Positions 6,404-14,553 of a stretch of 18,933 bases of DNA are shown piece by piece. The stretch is from an uncultured Prevotella sp. (GTDB taxonomy: Bacteria; Bacteroidota; Bacteroidia; Bacteroidales; Bacteroidaceae). Numbering within the stretch: position 1 is the first letter of the stretch; every line of letters begins with the position of its first letter. The notes beneath the pieces are model-generated. The model was not told where the DNA came from and made no database searches. It worked only from the letters and a program-made list of their open reading frames with translations. A program made the translations under genes and the position numbers. The stretch lies in assembly GCA_934190685.1 (NCBI GenBank), contig CAKPTK010000033.1, positions 1 to 18,933 on the forward strand. The letters run 5' to 3'.

Positions 6404-6868
6404 TTATTCGAAATAGTAGAGGAAGGTGGCCACGCCTGTGAGGGCTTTCTTGGGAGAGTCCTTGATCTCGATGGCGAACTTGATCTGTGCCTTCGTCACA
6501 CCGCGCAGATTCTCGATGGACTGCAAGTCGGCTACGAGACGGATGCTCTGACCTGACTTCACGGCTTGTCCAAACTTCATCTTGTCCATGCCATAGTTCA
6601 CCATCATCTTCAGATTCTTCACCTCGATGATTTGGTTCCACAGATAGGGAAGCATGGAAAGGGTGAGGTAGCCATGGGCGATGGTCGACTTGAAGGGGCT
6701 TTCCACGGCGGCACGCTTAGGGTCTACGTGAATCCACTGGTGGTCAAGGGTGGCGTCAGCAAACTGGTTGATGCGCTCTTGAGTGAGTTCTACATAGTCT
6801 GAGATGCCGAGATTCTTGCCGAGATAAGCGGCAAACTCATCGTAGTTGCTTATTACTAACTTGCTCAT
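6404..6868 (-). CDS. MaoC-like hotdog-fold dehydratase
   Basis: 154 residues with one hotdog domain of the (R)-specific enoyl-CoA hydratase / MaoC type. The family's catalytic Asp-His pair is in FADATLDHQWIHVDPKRA (D42, H47). It is followed by STIAHGYLTLSMLP (residues 61-74), the segment where MaoC proteins form the active-site helix. The family hydrates trans-2-enoyl-CoA or related thioesters; the substrate here cannot be named. The ATG at 6868 is supported by a -7 box at 6909-6916 and an untranslated leader of about 35 bases. It has its own terminator, so it is probably transcribed alone. It is full length, in contrast to the two broken genes next to it. Confidence 0.9.
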   Translation of the reverse strand: MSKLVISNYDEFAAYLGKNLGISDYVELTQERINQFADATLDHQWIHVDPKRAAVESPFKSTIAHGYLTLSMLPYLWNQIIEVKNLKMMVNYGMDKMKFGQAVKSGQSIRLVADLQSIENLRGVTKAQIKFAIEIKDSPKKALTGVATFLYYFE

Positions 6869-6908
6869 TTCTTTCTTTTATTTAGTTTTGTTTGTAAGTA
6901 TTATACTG

Positions 6909-6916
6909 CAAAGATA
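6909..6916 (-). promoter_or_regulatory. -7 box of the MaoC-like gene promoter
   Basis: The - strand reads TATCTTTG, an exact match to TAnnTTTG, 40 bases upstream of the ATG at 6868. The -33 region has no clear TTTG, so only the -7 element is annotated. Confidence 0.55.
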
Positions 6917-6970
6917 CACATTTTCTGTGAAAGTGTGCAGCATTTTGTCCGAAACTTTTGGCGCGGAAGT

Positions 6971-9223
6971 CTATTCCAACCTTTTGAGGTCATCTTCTTC
7001 TCCCACAACCCAGAGCACGTCGCCCTTCTCAAAGCGGTGTTTGGGGTCTACTTGCGTAAGATGTTCGTGGCCCTGTTCGAGTCCCACCGCCATGCAGTTG
7101 AATTTATCCCGGATGCCGCTTTCTTGCAGCGTCTTGCCGAGGAAGGGGCTTTTGCCCGAGATGACCAAATGGTGCAGTCGCATCTCTCGCTTCTCGATGT
7201 CATGGTCTTCCTGCTGCAGGTCGTTGGCGATGGCGGAGCCAAAGGCTGTCAACTGGTCATCGGCACCGATGGCTTGTATTTTGTCGCCAGGGAAGATGAT
7301 GCTCTCGCCATCGGGGATGTTGATGCGCTGATGACCGCGCAGAATACTGCTCACGAGGATGCCGAAACGGTTGCGCAGTTGCAGTTGGCGTAGCGTCTTG
7401 CCAGCCCAGAGAGAATCCTCGGGGACTTCGAAATCGGCGATGTGTACATTTCTGTCGAGTAGTCTTCCCTCATAGAGCGGTCGTTTCTGACCGAGCACTT
7501 GCGCCTCGATGTCACGCGAACGGAGGTTTTGGATAAAGAGACGTTCCAAGCGGATGCTGCGTCGCTTGAGCGAGCGCGAGAGAATCATCAGAACGAGCAA
7601 AGCCACGGCGATGCTGATGAGCAAAGCATCGGCGAAACGCGTGAGATAGTTGCACACATAGAATATGAATCCTGTGGCGATGATGACGCGGGCCAAAATG
7701 GTGGAGAGCAGCGGAAAACGATTGAGCCGGCTGTGCGTCCAAAGATTTTTGAATTCCTCGCTGTGGTTCTTCTTCATCACCATCGCACGGAGGAACGGCG
7801 AGATGAACAGAATGGTGAGCAGACCACAGATGCCGTTGGCCCACCAGTGCAAGTCGGCGCCCATCACATGGCGTATGAAGGGCAGGAAGAAGGAGAACAT
7901 CAGCACGATGACCGCCGTGGAGAGAATGGAATAGATGACTACGTTGACTGCGATGGACTTGAGTAGTGCCGACCACAACAGAGTCTCTTCGTTGCCAAAA
8001 GAATGGCTGGTGGCTGCGTGGTTGAGGCGGCGCACCCACAACTTGGGCAGATGGCTTTCCAACAGGTTGTAGGCAGGTGTGGCGAGGCGAATCATGTAGG
8101 GGGTGAGAAAGGTGGTGATGACCGACACCGCCACGACCACCGGATAGAGGAACTCGCCAATCACACCGAGTGACAAGCCGAGTGAGGCGATGATGAACGA
8201 GAACTCGCCAATCTGCGCCATGGAGAATCCGCAGCGCATGGCCGACTTGAGCGACTGACCGGAGAGCATGAATCCGAAGGAGCCGAAGATGGCTTGTCCT
8301 GCCAGAATGGTGATGACAAGGATGAGAATGGGCAGGGCATAGTTGACCAGCACGGCGGGGTCGACCAACATGCCGACGGAAACGAAGAAGATGGCGCCGA
8401 AGAGATTTTTCACCGGCTCGACGAGCTTGATGATTTTTCTTGCCTCGATGGTCTCGGCAAGGATACTGCCCATGACGAAGGCGCCGAAAGCCGAGCTGAA
8501 GCCAACCTTGGTGGAGAACACCGCCATGAGGCAGCACAGTCCGAGAGAGACAATGAGCAATGTTTCGTCGTTGATGAGGTTTCTGACCGACCGCAACAGA
8601 AGCGGAATGGCAAAGATGCCCACAACGAACCACAGCACGAGGAAGAAACCGATCTTCAGTACCGACCCGAGCAAGGCGCCGCTGTCAGCCCCCGATCCAC
8701 TTGCCAACGCCGAGAGCATCACCATCATCACGATGGCGAGGATATCCTCGAGGATGAGCACGCTCATCACCATTTGGGTGAACTGCTGTTGTCGCAAGCC
8801 CATGTCGGTGAAAGCCTTGTAGATGATGGTGGTGGAACTCATGGCGAGCATACCGCCGAGGAAAATGCAGTCCATCTTGCTCCATCCGAAGGCGTGGCCT
8901 ACGATGATGCCTGTGGTCATCATGGCAAAGATGATGGTGCAGGTGGCGATGATGGGCGCGGCCCCCATTTTGATGATCTTCTTGAAAGAGAAGTCGAGTC
9001 CCAAGGAGAAAAGGAGAAACATTACACCGATGTCCGCCCAGGTGTGGATGTCATGGTTGTCGATGACCGACATGATGTAGGGCATGTGGGGCGAGACAAG
9101 GAATCCCGCCACGACATAGCCCAGCACAAGTGGCTGTTTGAGCCGCTTGAAGATGAGTGTCACGGCGCCTGCCACGATGAGTATCAAGGCAAGGTCTTTG
9201 ATGAGTGTGGTTAGTTCTGCCAT
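6971..9223 (-). CDS. Cation:proton antiporter, CPA2 family, with two C-terminal TrkA-C domains
   Basis: A 750-residue inner-membrane protein that exchanges Na+ or K+ for H+. Residues about 5-390 form the Na+/H+ exchanger domain with about a dozen hydrophobic helices. Landmarks are LFSLGLDFSFKK (71-82) and SVLILEDILAIV (154-165), where D160 sits at the usual ion-binding position of the family. Three more helices follow at about 415-560. The last 160 residues hold two TrkA-C (RCK-C) modules, about 590-660 and 680-750, each with a GK-L start and a GD-I/GDVL turn. There is no glycine-rich TrkA-N nucleotide site, unlike KefB/KefC. I chose the ATG at 9223 (MAELTTLIKD); an in-frame ATG at 9262 lies inside the pepT terminator and adds a non-hydrophobic lead. 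The ion and any regulating ligand are unknown. Confidence 0.92.
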   Translation of the reverse strand: MAELTTLIKDLALILIVAGAVTLIFKRLKQPLVLGYVVAGFLVSPHMPYIMSVIDNHDIHTWADIGVMFLLFSLGLDFSFKKIIKMGAAPIIATCTIIFAMMTTGIIVGHAFGWSKMDCIFLGGMLAMSSTTIIYKAFTDMGLRQQQFTQMVMSVLILEDILAIVMMVMLSALASGSGADSGALLGSVLKIGFFLVLWFVVGIFAIPLLLRSVRNLINDETLLIVSLGLCCLMAVFSTKVGFSSAFGAFVMGSILAETIEARKIIKLVEPVKNLFGAIFFVSVGMLVDPAVLVNYALPILILVITILAGQAIFGSFGFMLSGQSLKSAMRCGFSMAQIGEFSFIIASLGLSLGVIGEFLYPVVVAVSVITTFLTPYMIRLATPAYNLLESHLPKLWVRRLNHAATSHSFGNEETLLWSALLKSIAVNVVIYSILSTAVIVLMFSFFLPFIRHVMGADLHWWANGICGLLTILFISPFLRAMVMKKNHSEEFKNLWTHSRLNRFPLLSTILARVIIATGFIFYVCNYLTRFADALLISIAVALLVLMILSRSLKRRSIRLERLFIQNLRSRDIEAQVLGQKRPLYEGRLLDRNVHIADFEVPEDSLWAGKTLRQLQLRNRFGILVSSILRGHQRINIPDGESIIFPGDKIQAIGADDQLTAFGSAIANDLQQEDHDIEKREMRLHHLVISGKSPFLGKTLQESGIRDKFNCMAVGLEQGHEHLTQVDPKHRFEKGDVLWVVGEEDDLKRLE

Positions 9224-9248
9224 AGTCGTTTGTGGTTGGTTTGAGGTG

Positions 9249-9284
9249 AAAAGCCCAACCAAATTGAAATGAGTGATTGGGCTT
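9249..9284 (-). terminator. Terminator after pepT
   Basis: On the - strand AAGCCCAA (9284-9277) pairs with TTGGGCTT (9258-9251), an 8-base stem with an 18-base loop, followed by TT so that the downstream arm ends in TTTT. It separates pepT from the antiporter gene. Confidence 0.6.
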
Positions 9285-9316
9285 GGATTCTTGTTCTATA
9301 ATATGTGTGCTTGGCG

Positions 9317-10540
9317 TTAGTCGTTGTATTCTGCGGTCAACTCGCATATCTTCACCACCACCTGCATCGCCTTCTCCATCACTTGGATAGAAACAAACTC
9401 ATAGGGGCCGTGGAAGTTGACGCCACCGGCGAAGATGTTGGGGCAGGGCAGACCCTTGAACGAGAGTTGCGCGCCGTCTGTTCCGCCACGGATAGGTTCC
9501 ACTTTGGGTGGAACGCCACATTCCTGCATGGCCTTGACCACGAGGTCGATGACGTGCATGTTGGGGTCTATCTTCTCCTTCATGTTATAGTATTGGTCCT
9601 TCACGTCGGCCACACATGTACCCTCACCATATTTCTCGTTCATTTTCTTGGCGCAAGCCTCTATGAAATCCTTGCGGTCTTCGAATTTCTCACGGTCATG
9701 GTCGCGGATGATGTAGGAGAGGGTGGCGTTTTCGATGCCGGACTGGATGCCGAGCAGGTGGTAGAATCCCTGATAGCCCTCTGTTTCTTCCGGTGTCTCG
9801 GAGGCCGGCAGCAGACTGATGAATTCTGCGGCGAGGCGGTTGGCGTTGACCATCTTTCCCTTGGCATAGCCGGGATGCACGCTGACGCCCTTGATATGAA
9901 TCTTGGCGGAAGCGGCGTTGAAGTTCTCATATTCGAGGTCACCCAAGTCGCCGCCATCCATGGTGTATGCCCATTGGCAACCAAACTTCTCCACGTCGAA
10001 GTGATGGGCGCCCATGCCGATTTCCTCGTCAGGATTGAAACCCACCCGGATGTCGCCATGCTTGATTTCGTCATGGTCGCGCAGATAGCACATGGCCTGC
10101 ACGATTTCGGCGATGCCTGCCTTGTCGTCGGCGCCGAGCAGCGTGTGTCCGTCGGTTACGATGAGATCCTCGCCCACGTGGGCTTTCAGTTCGGGAAACT
10201 TGGACGGTGAGGAGACGATGCCCTCGGAGAGGGTGATGTCGCCGCCGTCATAATTCTTGACGATACGTGGTTTGATGTTGGCGCCGCTGCAGTCGGGACT
10301 TGTATCATAGTGGGAGATGAACCCGATGGTGGGCACCTCTTTCTTGGTGTTGGCTTTGAGTGTGGCGTAGATATAGCCCTTGTCGTCCATTTCCACGTCT
10401 TCCAGTCCCTCGCGCTCCAATTCCTCTTTGAGGTATTTTGCGAAGGTGAGCTGTTTCGAAGTACTGGGCACAGAGTCGGAGTCTTCGCTCGACTGGGTGT
10501 CGAATTGGGTGTAGTTTAAGAATCTTTCAGTTATTTCCAT
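9317..10540 (-). CDS. pepT: Peptidase T (tripeptide aminopeptidase, M20B)
   Basis: A cytoplasmic zinc aminopeptidase that removes the N-terminal residue of tripeptides. At 407 residues it has the normal length. Metal and catalytic segments are visible in order: [11 protein letters not shown] (H77, with D79 as the catalytic-support Asp), [11 protein letters not shown] (D138/D139, bridging Asp), [10 protein letters not shown] (E172/E173, general base and ligand), [10 protein letters not shown] (D195), and near the end [15 protein letters not shown], typical of PepT. The dimerisation (lid) domain lies between about 210 and 320, including [15 protein letters not shown]. It has its own promoter overlapping the end of the MATE gene and a terminator downstream. 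Confidence 0.97.
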   Translation of the reverse strand: MEITERFLNYTQFDTQSSEDSDSVPSTSKQLTFAKYLKEELEREGLEDVEMDDKGYIYATLKANTKKEVPTIGFISHYDTSPDCSGANIKPRIVKNYDGGDITLSEGIVSSPSKFPELKAHVGEDLIVTDGHTLLGADDKAGIAEIVQAMCYLRDHDEIKHGDIRVGFNPDEEIGMGAHHFDVEKFGCQWAYTMDGGDLGDLEYENFNAASAKIHIKGVSVHPGYAKGKMVNANRLAAEFISLLPASETPEETEGYQGFYHLLGIQSGIENATLSYIIRDHDREKFEDRKDFIEACAKKMNEKYGEGTCVADVKDQYYNMKEKIDPNMHVIDLVVKAMQECGVPPKVEPIRGGTDGAQLSFKGLPCPNIFAGGVNFHGPYEFVSIQVMEKAMQVVVKICELTAEYND

Positions 10541-10567
10541 AATTTGTTAGAATGCGATTGTGTGTTG

Positions 10568-10599
10568 CAAATTTATGCTTTTTCTATGAAGTGTGCAAA
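10568..10599 (-). promoter_or_regulatory. pepT promoter built from a 15-base direct repeat
   Basis: The - strand unit AAGCATAAATTTGCA occurs twice, at 10594-10608 and 10566-10580, 28 bases apart. The TTTG of the first unit (10596-10599) sits 20 bases before TAAATTTG of the second (10568-10575), a full match to the Bacteroidetes TTTG/TAnnTTTG promoter. The expected start is near 10562, about 22 bases before the pepT ATG. The upstream unit includes the TAA stop codon of the MATE gene. Confidence 0.7.
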
Positions 10600-10600
10600 T

Positions 10601-11962
10601 TTATGCTTGGATAAACGCCTTTTCTTCTTTCTGAAGTTCCTTGTGAAACCAAATGTAATAGAGGATGGCTGCCGAAGAGAGACCGAAGGGGAAGGCGTAC
10701 CAGATGCCTACCAGTCCATAGTCCATCACGATGCCGAACAAGTAGCCTAAGGGCAGGGAGATGACGAAATAGGCGACGAAGGCGATATACATCATCGGCT
10801 TCACACACGAGAGACCGCGCAGCGAGTTGGCGAAGACATATTGTATGCCGTCGCCGAACTGGTAGACAGCCAGCGGTATCGCCACCTGTGCCACAAGGGC
10901 GCATACGGCAGGATCGTCGGTGAAGAGCCATCCCATCTGGTGGCGGGTGAGGAGAATCCCCACGACAAACACAATGATCATCACCAGCGTGATGTGGCAC
11001 CCCGAGTAGGAGGCACGGCGAAGGGCCGGAAAGTCGCGCTGCCCGTGGAAGAAACTGACACGCACTGCCACGGCTGCCGAGAGTCCGTAGTAAATCATGT
11101 AGAACACTTGCGAGATGGTGATGGTAATCTGATGGGCGGTGAGGGCGAGCGTACCGATCCATCCAATCATGATGACGCTGAGACTGAACGATGCCGTCTC
11201 CATGCCGATTTGGAAAGCCACAGGCCATCCCATGCGGTTGAGCTTGAGAAAGTCGGGGCGGTTGATGCGGGAGGAGAGGAATCCCCGGCGGTATTCAGCA
11301 TAGCGTTTCCGGCAGAAGAACCAGGCCAACAGCGTCACTCCCATCATCACACGGGACAGGCAGGTGGACACACCGGCGCCGAAGAGTCCCAATTCGGGCA
11401 GTCCCCAATGACCGTAGATGAGCACCCAGTTGCCCAGAATGTTGGCCAGGTTGCTGATGATCATCGTCCACATGGCCACCTTCGTGTTGGTGGTTCCGTC
11501 GAAGAACTGCTTCACGGTGTTGAACAGCAGGGCGAAAGGCACGGAGGCGAGGTTGATCAGAAAGTAGGGGCGCATGATTGGCACAAGCTCCTCGGGCTGC
11601 CCCATGTGGTCGAGGCACAGATAGAGCACGGTCATGATGGCCATCAGAATGAGTGCCAGCACGGCATTGGCAGCCAGGGCGTTTTTGAGCATTCCGCCGA
11701 TGCGGCCATGCTTCTCCTGTCCATAGAGACTGCCCACAATGGGGGTGAGTCCATAGGAAAAACCGATGGCGAAGATAAGAGCGAGATTGAACATGTTGGT
11801 CACAAAGCTCGCCGCCGCCAACTCCATGGAACTGTGGTGTCCAATCATGAGCGTGTCGGCAAAGCCGAGCACGATGGTTCCGATTTGTCCGATAACGATA
11901 GGCACGCCGAGTGAGAGCAACGCTCGATAGTGTGGGGCGTAGTTCTTGAAGCTGTATGCCAT
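10601..11962 (-). CDS. MATE family efflux transporter
   Basis: A 453-residue inner-membrane protein with about 12 hydrophobic helices in two homologous halves (about 12-220 and 235-440). MATE proteins use Na+ or H+ gradients to export drugs or metabolites. Family landmarks are SLGVPIVIGQIGTIVLGFADTLMIG at the N-terminus (first helix, ending in the DT-MIG motif), GLTPIVGSLYGQEKHGRIG after helix 2, and the matching second-half region ALTAHQITITISQVFYMI followed by AVRVSFFHGQRD. The ATG lies 3 bases after the queC stop, so it is probably the last gene of the men-queC transcript. The substrate cannot be told from sequence. There is no obvious terminator before the pepT promoter. Confidence 0.94.
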   Translation of the reverse strand: MAYSFKNYAPHYRALLSLGVPIVIGQIGTIVLGFADTLMIGHHSSMELAAASFVTNMFNLALIFAIGFSYGLTPIVGSLYGQEKHGRIGGMLKNALAANAVLALILMAIMTVLYLCLDHMGQPEELVPIMRPYFLINLASVPFALLFNTVKQFFDGTTNTKVAMWTMIISNLANILGNWVLIYGHWGLPELGLFGAGVSTCLSRVMMGVTLLAWFFCRKRYAEYRRGFLSSRINRPDFLKLNRMGWPVAFQIGMETASFSLSVIMIGWIGTLALTAHQITITISQVFYMIYYGLSAAVAVRVSFFHGQRDFPALRRASYSGCHITLVMIIVFVVGILLTRHQMGWLFTDDPAVCALVAQVAIPLAVYQFGDGIQYVFANSLRGLSCVKPMMYIAFVAYFVISLPLGYLFGIVMDYGLVGIWYAFPFGLSSAAILYYIWFHKELQKEEKAFIQA

Positions 11963-11965
11963 GTT

Positions 11966-12622
11966 CTATTCTTCGTATTCTGTTTTGTCCTCAATGCCTG
12001 CCTCGGCGAGCGCCTCCTTCCGTTCGGTGCAGGTGCCGCACTTGCCGCAGTGTTTCTTTCCTCCTTTATAGCACGACCACGTTTCGGTATAGTCAATGCC
12101 GAGTGCCTTGCCACGGCGGGCAATGTCTGTTTTTGTGATGTTGGTGTAGGGGGCGAGCACGTGGATGCCGTCATAGGTGCCGGCCTCGGTGGCCATGCTC
12201 ATCGCCTTGACAAATTCCGGACGGCAGTCTGGATAGATGGCGTGGTCGCCGGCATGGTTGGCGAGCATCACATTTTTCAGTCCGTTGCTCTCTGCCAGTC
12301 CAGTGGCGATGGCGAGCATGATGCCGTTGCGGAATGGCACGACGGTCGATTTCATGTTCTCGTCGTCATAGTGACCTTCGGGGATGGCATCGGCGCCCTC
12401 GAGCAGCGAACTCTTGAAATACTTGTGCATGAAGTCGAGTTTGATGGTCAGGTGCTTGATGCCCAATCGTTTGCAATGCAATTCGGCGAAGGGTATCTCC
12501 CGTGCGTTGTGATTGCTGCCATAGTCGAACGAAACGGCCAGGGCGATTCTTTCTTTCATGTCGTAGAGCAGGGTGATGGAGTCCATGCCTCCGCTCACAA
12601 CTATCAATGAGTCTTTTTCCAT
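11966..12622 (-). CDS. queC: 7-cyano-7-deazaguanine synthase
   Basis: A cytoplasmic enzyme that converts 7-carboxy-7-deazaguanine to preQ0 with ATP and ammonia, in the queuosine tRNA-modification pathway. It is 218 residues, normal for QueC. The PP-loop ATP-binding motif SGGMDS is at residues 10-15, and FDYGSNHNAREI follows. The C-terminal zinc site has all four cysteines (C184, C192, C195, C198 in SCYKGGKKHCGKCGTC). The gene is 18 bases after menC and 3 bases before the MATE gene, so it shares their transcript although it has no known link to menaquinone. No queD, queE or queF is seen in this window. Confidence 0.97.
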   Translation of the reverse strand: MEKDSLIVVSGGMDSITLLYDMKERIALAVSFDYGSNHNAREIPFAELHCKRLGIKHLTIKLDFMHKYFKSSLLEGADAIPEGHYDDENMKSTVVPFRNGIMLAIATGLAESNGLKNVMLANHAGDHAIYPDCRPEFVKAMSMATEAGTYDGIHVLAPYTNITKTDIARRGKALGIDYTETWSCYKGGKKHCGKCGTCTERKEALAEAGIEDKTEYEE

Positions 12623-12640
12623 GTCTATATTGTTTTTGTT

Positions 12641-13678
12641 TTATTTCTGTTGTGAAATCCACATTTCGTCGCCCCGGATTTCAAGAGGCATGGGGATGTT
12701 GTCGGTGAAGAGTTGTCCGGTGCCGAGTCCTTGTGGAAAGGCGATGTGAGGGCCGTAGCAATGGGCTGCCAGATGGGCCACGGCGTTGAGTCCCACGTTG
12801 CTTTCCAACACACTCGTGATCCAAGAGCCGATACCTCGTTCCTTGGCCAGCTGAATCCATTCCTCTGTTCCGTGGATGCCACCGTGGAGCGACGGCTTCA
12901 GTACGATGTAGGCAGGGCGGATGGTGTCGAGCAGTTCGGCTTTCATCATCGGCATGTTCACCCCGATGAGTTCCTCGTCGAGGGCGATGGGCAGGGGTGA
13001 TTGTCGGCAGAGCATCGCCATCTTCGTCCATTGGTGCTGGCGGATGGGTTGCTCGATGGAGTGGATGTCGTATTGGGCGAGCCGGTCGAGCCGGCTGAAG
13101 GCGTCCTCATAGTCGAAACCGCCGTTGGCGTCCACGCGCAGTTCTACATCGTCCTTGCTGAATGCCTCGCGTATATGTCGGATAAGTTCCAATTCCTTCT
13201 CAAAGTCAATGGCGCCGATTTTCAGTTTTACGCATCGGAAGCCCAACCGCATCTTCTCCTCCAGTCTGGCCATCATTTCGTCGAACGATCCCATCCAGAC
13301 CAGTCCGTTGATGGGGATGCCCTCTTCGCCACGACCGAAAGGGGTGTCGAAGAGCACGTGGCTTTGACGCTCAAACGAGAGGAGGGCAGTTTCCAATCCG
13401 AAGAGTATCGACGGGTAGGGTTGGAGCATCGGGTAACTGATATTCCCTGTAAGCTCAAACTGTCGGCACACCGCCTCGAGCGTATGTTCATATTCCGGTT
13501 TGTCGTCACAACTCAAGTCGGGGAGCGGGGCACACTCACCGATGCCCTCCCGCCCGGGGTGTTGGTCGTCGGTGAGATGGAGCAACCACGATTTCCGTGT
13601 GGTGTACACACCCCGTGAGGTTCCCGCAGGCTGCTTGAAATGGAACGTGCGGGGTTCTATCTGTATATGGTAGCTCAT
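12641..13678 (-). CDS. menC: o-Succinylbenzoate synthase
   Basis: Dehydrates SHCHC to o-succinylbenzoate in menaquinone synthesis. An enolase-superfamily protein of 345 residues. The KxK acid/base pair is K151 and K153 in VKLKIG; the metal ligands are D183 (RVDANGG), E209 (SIEQPI) and D234 (ALDEEL); the opposite lysine is K261 (VLKPSLHGGIHG). The N-terminal capping domain is residues 1-110. The ATG at 13678 is 3 bases after the menB stop, so translation is probably linked. All catalytic residues are present. Confidence 0.95.
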   Translation of the reverse strand: MSYHIQIEPRTFHFKQPAGTSRGVYTTRKSWLLHLTDDQHPGREGIGECAPLPDLSCDDKPEYEHTLEAVCRQFELTGNISYPMLQPYPSILFGLETALLSFERQSHVLFDTPFGRGEEGIPINGLVWMGSFDEMMARLEEKMRLGFRCVKLKIGAIDFEKELELIRHIREAFSKDDVELRVDANGGFDYEDAFSRLDRLAQYDIHSIEQPIRQHQWTKMAMLCRQSPLPIALDEELIGVNMPMMKAELLDTIRPAYIVLKPSLHGGIHGTEEWIQLAKERGIGSWITSVLESNVGLNAVAHLAAHCYGPHIAFPQGLGTGQLFTDNIPMPLEIRGDEMWISQQK

Positions 13679-13681
13679 GGG

Positions 13682-14509
13682 TTAGGGCAGTTTTGGAAAT
13701 TTCTTGAAGTCGGGCTTGCGCTTTTCGAGGAAAGCCTTGCCTCCCTCCTGCGCCTCGTCGAGAAAATAATAGAGCATGGTGGCGTCACCTGCCAGTTCTT
13801 GGATGCCGGCTTGTCCGTCAAGTTCGGCATTGAGGCCAGCCTTGATCATGCGCAGGGCGAGCGGAGAGCGTTCCATCATGGTCTCCGCCCATTCCACACA
13901 CTCGTCTTCCAGTCTTTCGGGAGGCACTACCTTGTTGACCATTCCCATGCGTTCCGCCTCCTCGGCAGAGTATTGGCGGCACATGAACCATATTTCCCGC
14001 GCCTTCTTCTGTCCCACGATGCGGGCAAGATAGCTGGCGCCGAAACCTGCGTCAAACGAGCCCACCTTGGGACCTGTCTGTCCGAAGATGGCGTTGGTGC
14101 TGGCGATGGTGAGGTCGCACATCAGGTGGAGAACATGCCCTCCACCGATGGCATAGCCGTTGACCATGGCAATGACAGGCTTAGGCAATGAGCGGATTTG
14201 CCGCTGCACGTCGAGCACATTGAGGCGTGGCACCCCGTCGGTGCCCACATAACCGCCTCGTCCCTTGACGTGCATGTCGCCGCCGGAGCAGAAGGCTTTG
14301 TCGCCAGCGCCGGTGAGGATGACCACTCCGATGCGTTGTGCCTCACGGCACCAACTGAATGCCTGGCTCATTTCCCAAGTGGTCAGTGGTGTGAAAGCGT
14401 TGCGATAGCGTGGCCGGTTGATGGTGATTTTTGCAATGCCATTATATTCTTCGAAGAGAATCTCTTTGAAATCGAATCCTTCGATGGTTTTCCATTCTCT
14501 GTTGTTCAT
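13682..14509 (-). CDS. menB: 1,4-Dihydroxy-2-naphthoyl-CoA synthase
   Basis: A crotonase-fold enzyme that closes the second ring, turning o-succinylbenzoyl-CoA into DHNA-CoA. 275 residues. The oxyanion-hole segments are [12 protein letters not shown] and [21 protein letters not shown], and the MenB-specific stretch [26 protein letters not shown] is clear. The C-terminal [22 protein letters not shown] is also typical. It lies 44 bases after menD and 3 bases before menC. The usual partner menE (o-succinylbenzoate-CoA ligase), which supplies its substrate, is not in the window. Confidence 0.97.
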   Translation of the reverse strand: MNNREWKTIEGFDFKEILFEEYNGIAKITINRPRYRNAFTPLTTWEMSQAFSWCREAQRIGVVILTGAGDKAFCSGGDMHVKGRGGYVGTDGVPRLNVLDVQRQIRSLPKPVIAMVNGYAIGGGHVLHLMCDLTIASTNAIFGQTGPKVGSFDAGFGASYLARIVGQKKAREIWFMCRQYSAEEAERMGMVNKVVPPERLEDECVEWAETMMERSPLALRMIKAGLNAELDGQAGIQELAGDATMLYYFLDEAQEGGKAFLEKRKPDFKKFPKLP

Positions 14510-14553
14510 ATTGGATGTGATTTATGTCTTGTTGTTTGAGATTCTTGTGACGT

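Noticed and set aside
7512..8633. 373-residue - strand frame in another phase of the antiporter gene
   Set aside because: Arg/His-rich shadow; the true frame here encodes clear membrane helices.
8294..9214. 306-residue + strand frame inside the antiporter gene
   Set aside because: A shadow of the antiporter: extremely His/Asp/Glu-rich, with no domain.
9224..9262. Longer N-terminus for the antiporter
   Set aside because: The start would sit within the pepT terminator, and the added residues are not part of the first membrane helix.
10841..11914. 357-residue + strand frame inside the MATE gene
   Set aside because: A shadow produced by GC-rich codon use; His/Glu/Gly-rich without a family.
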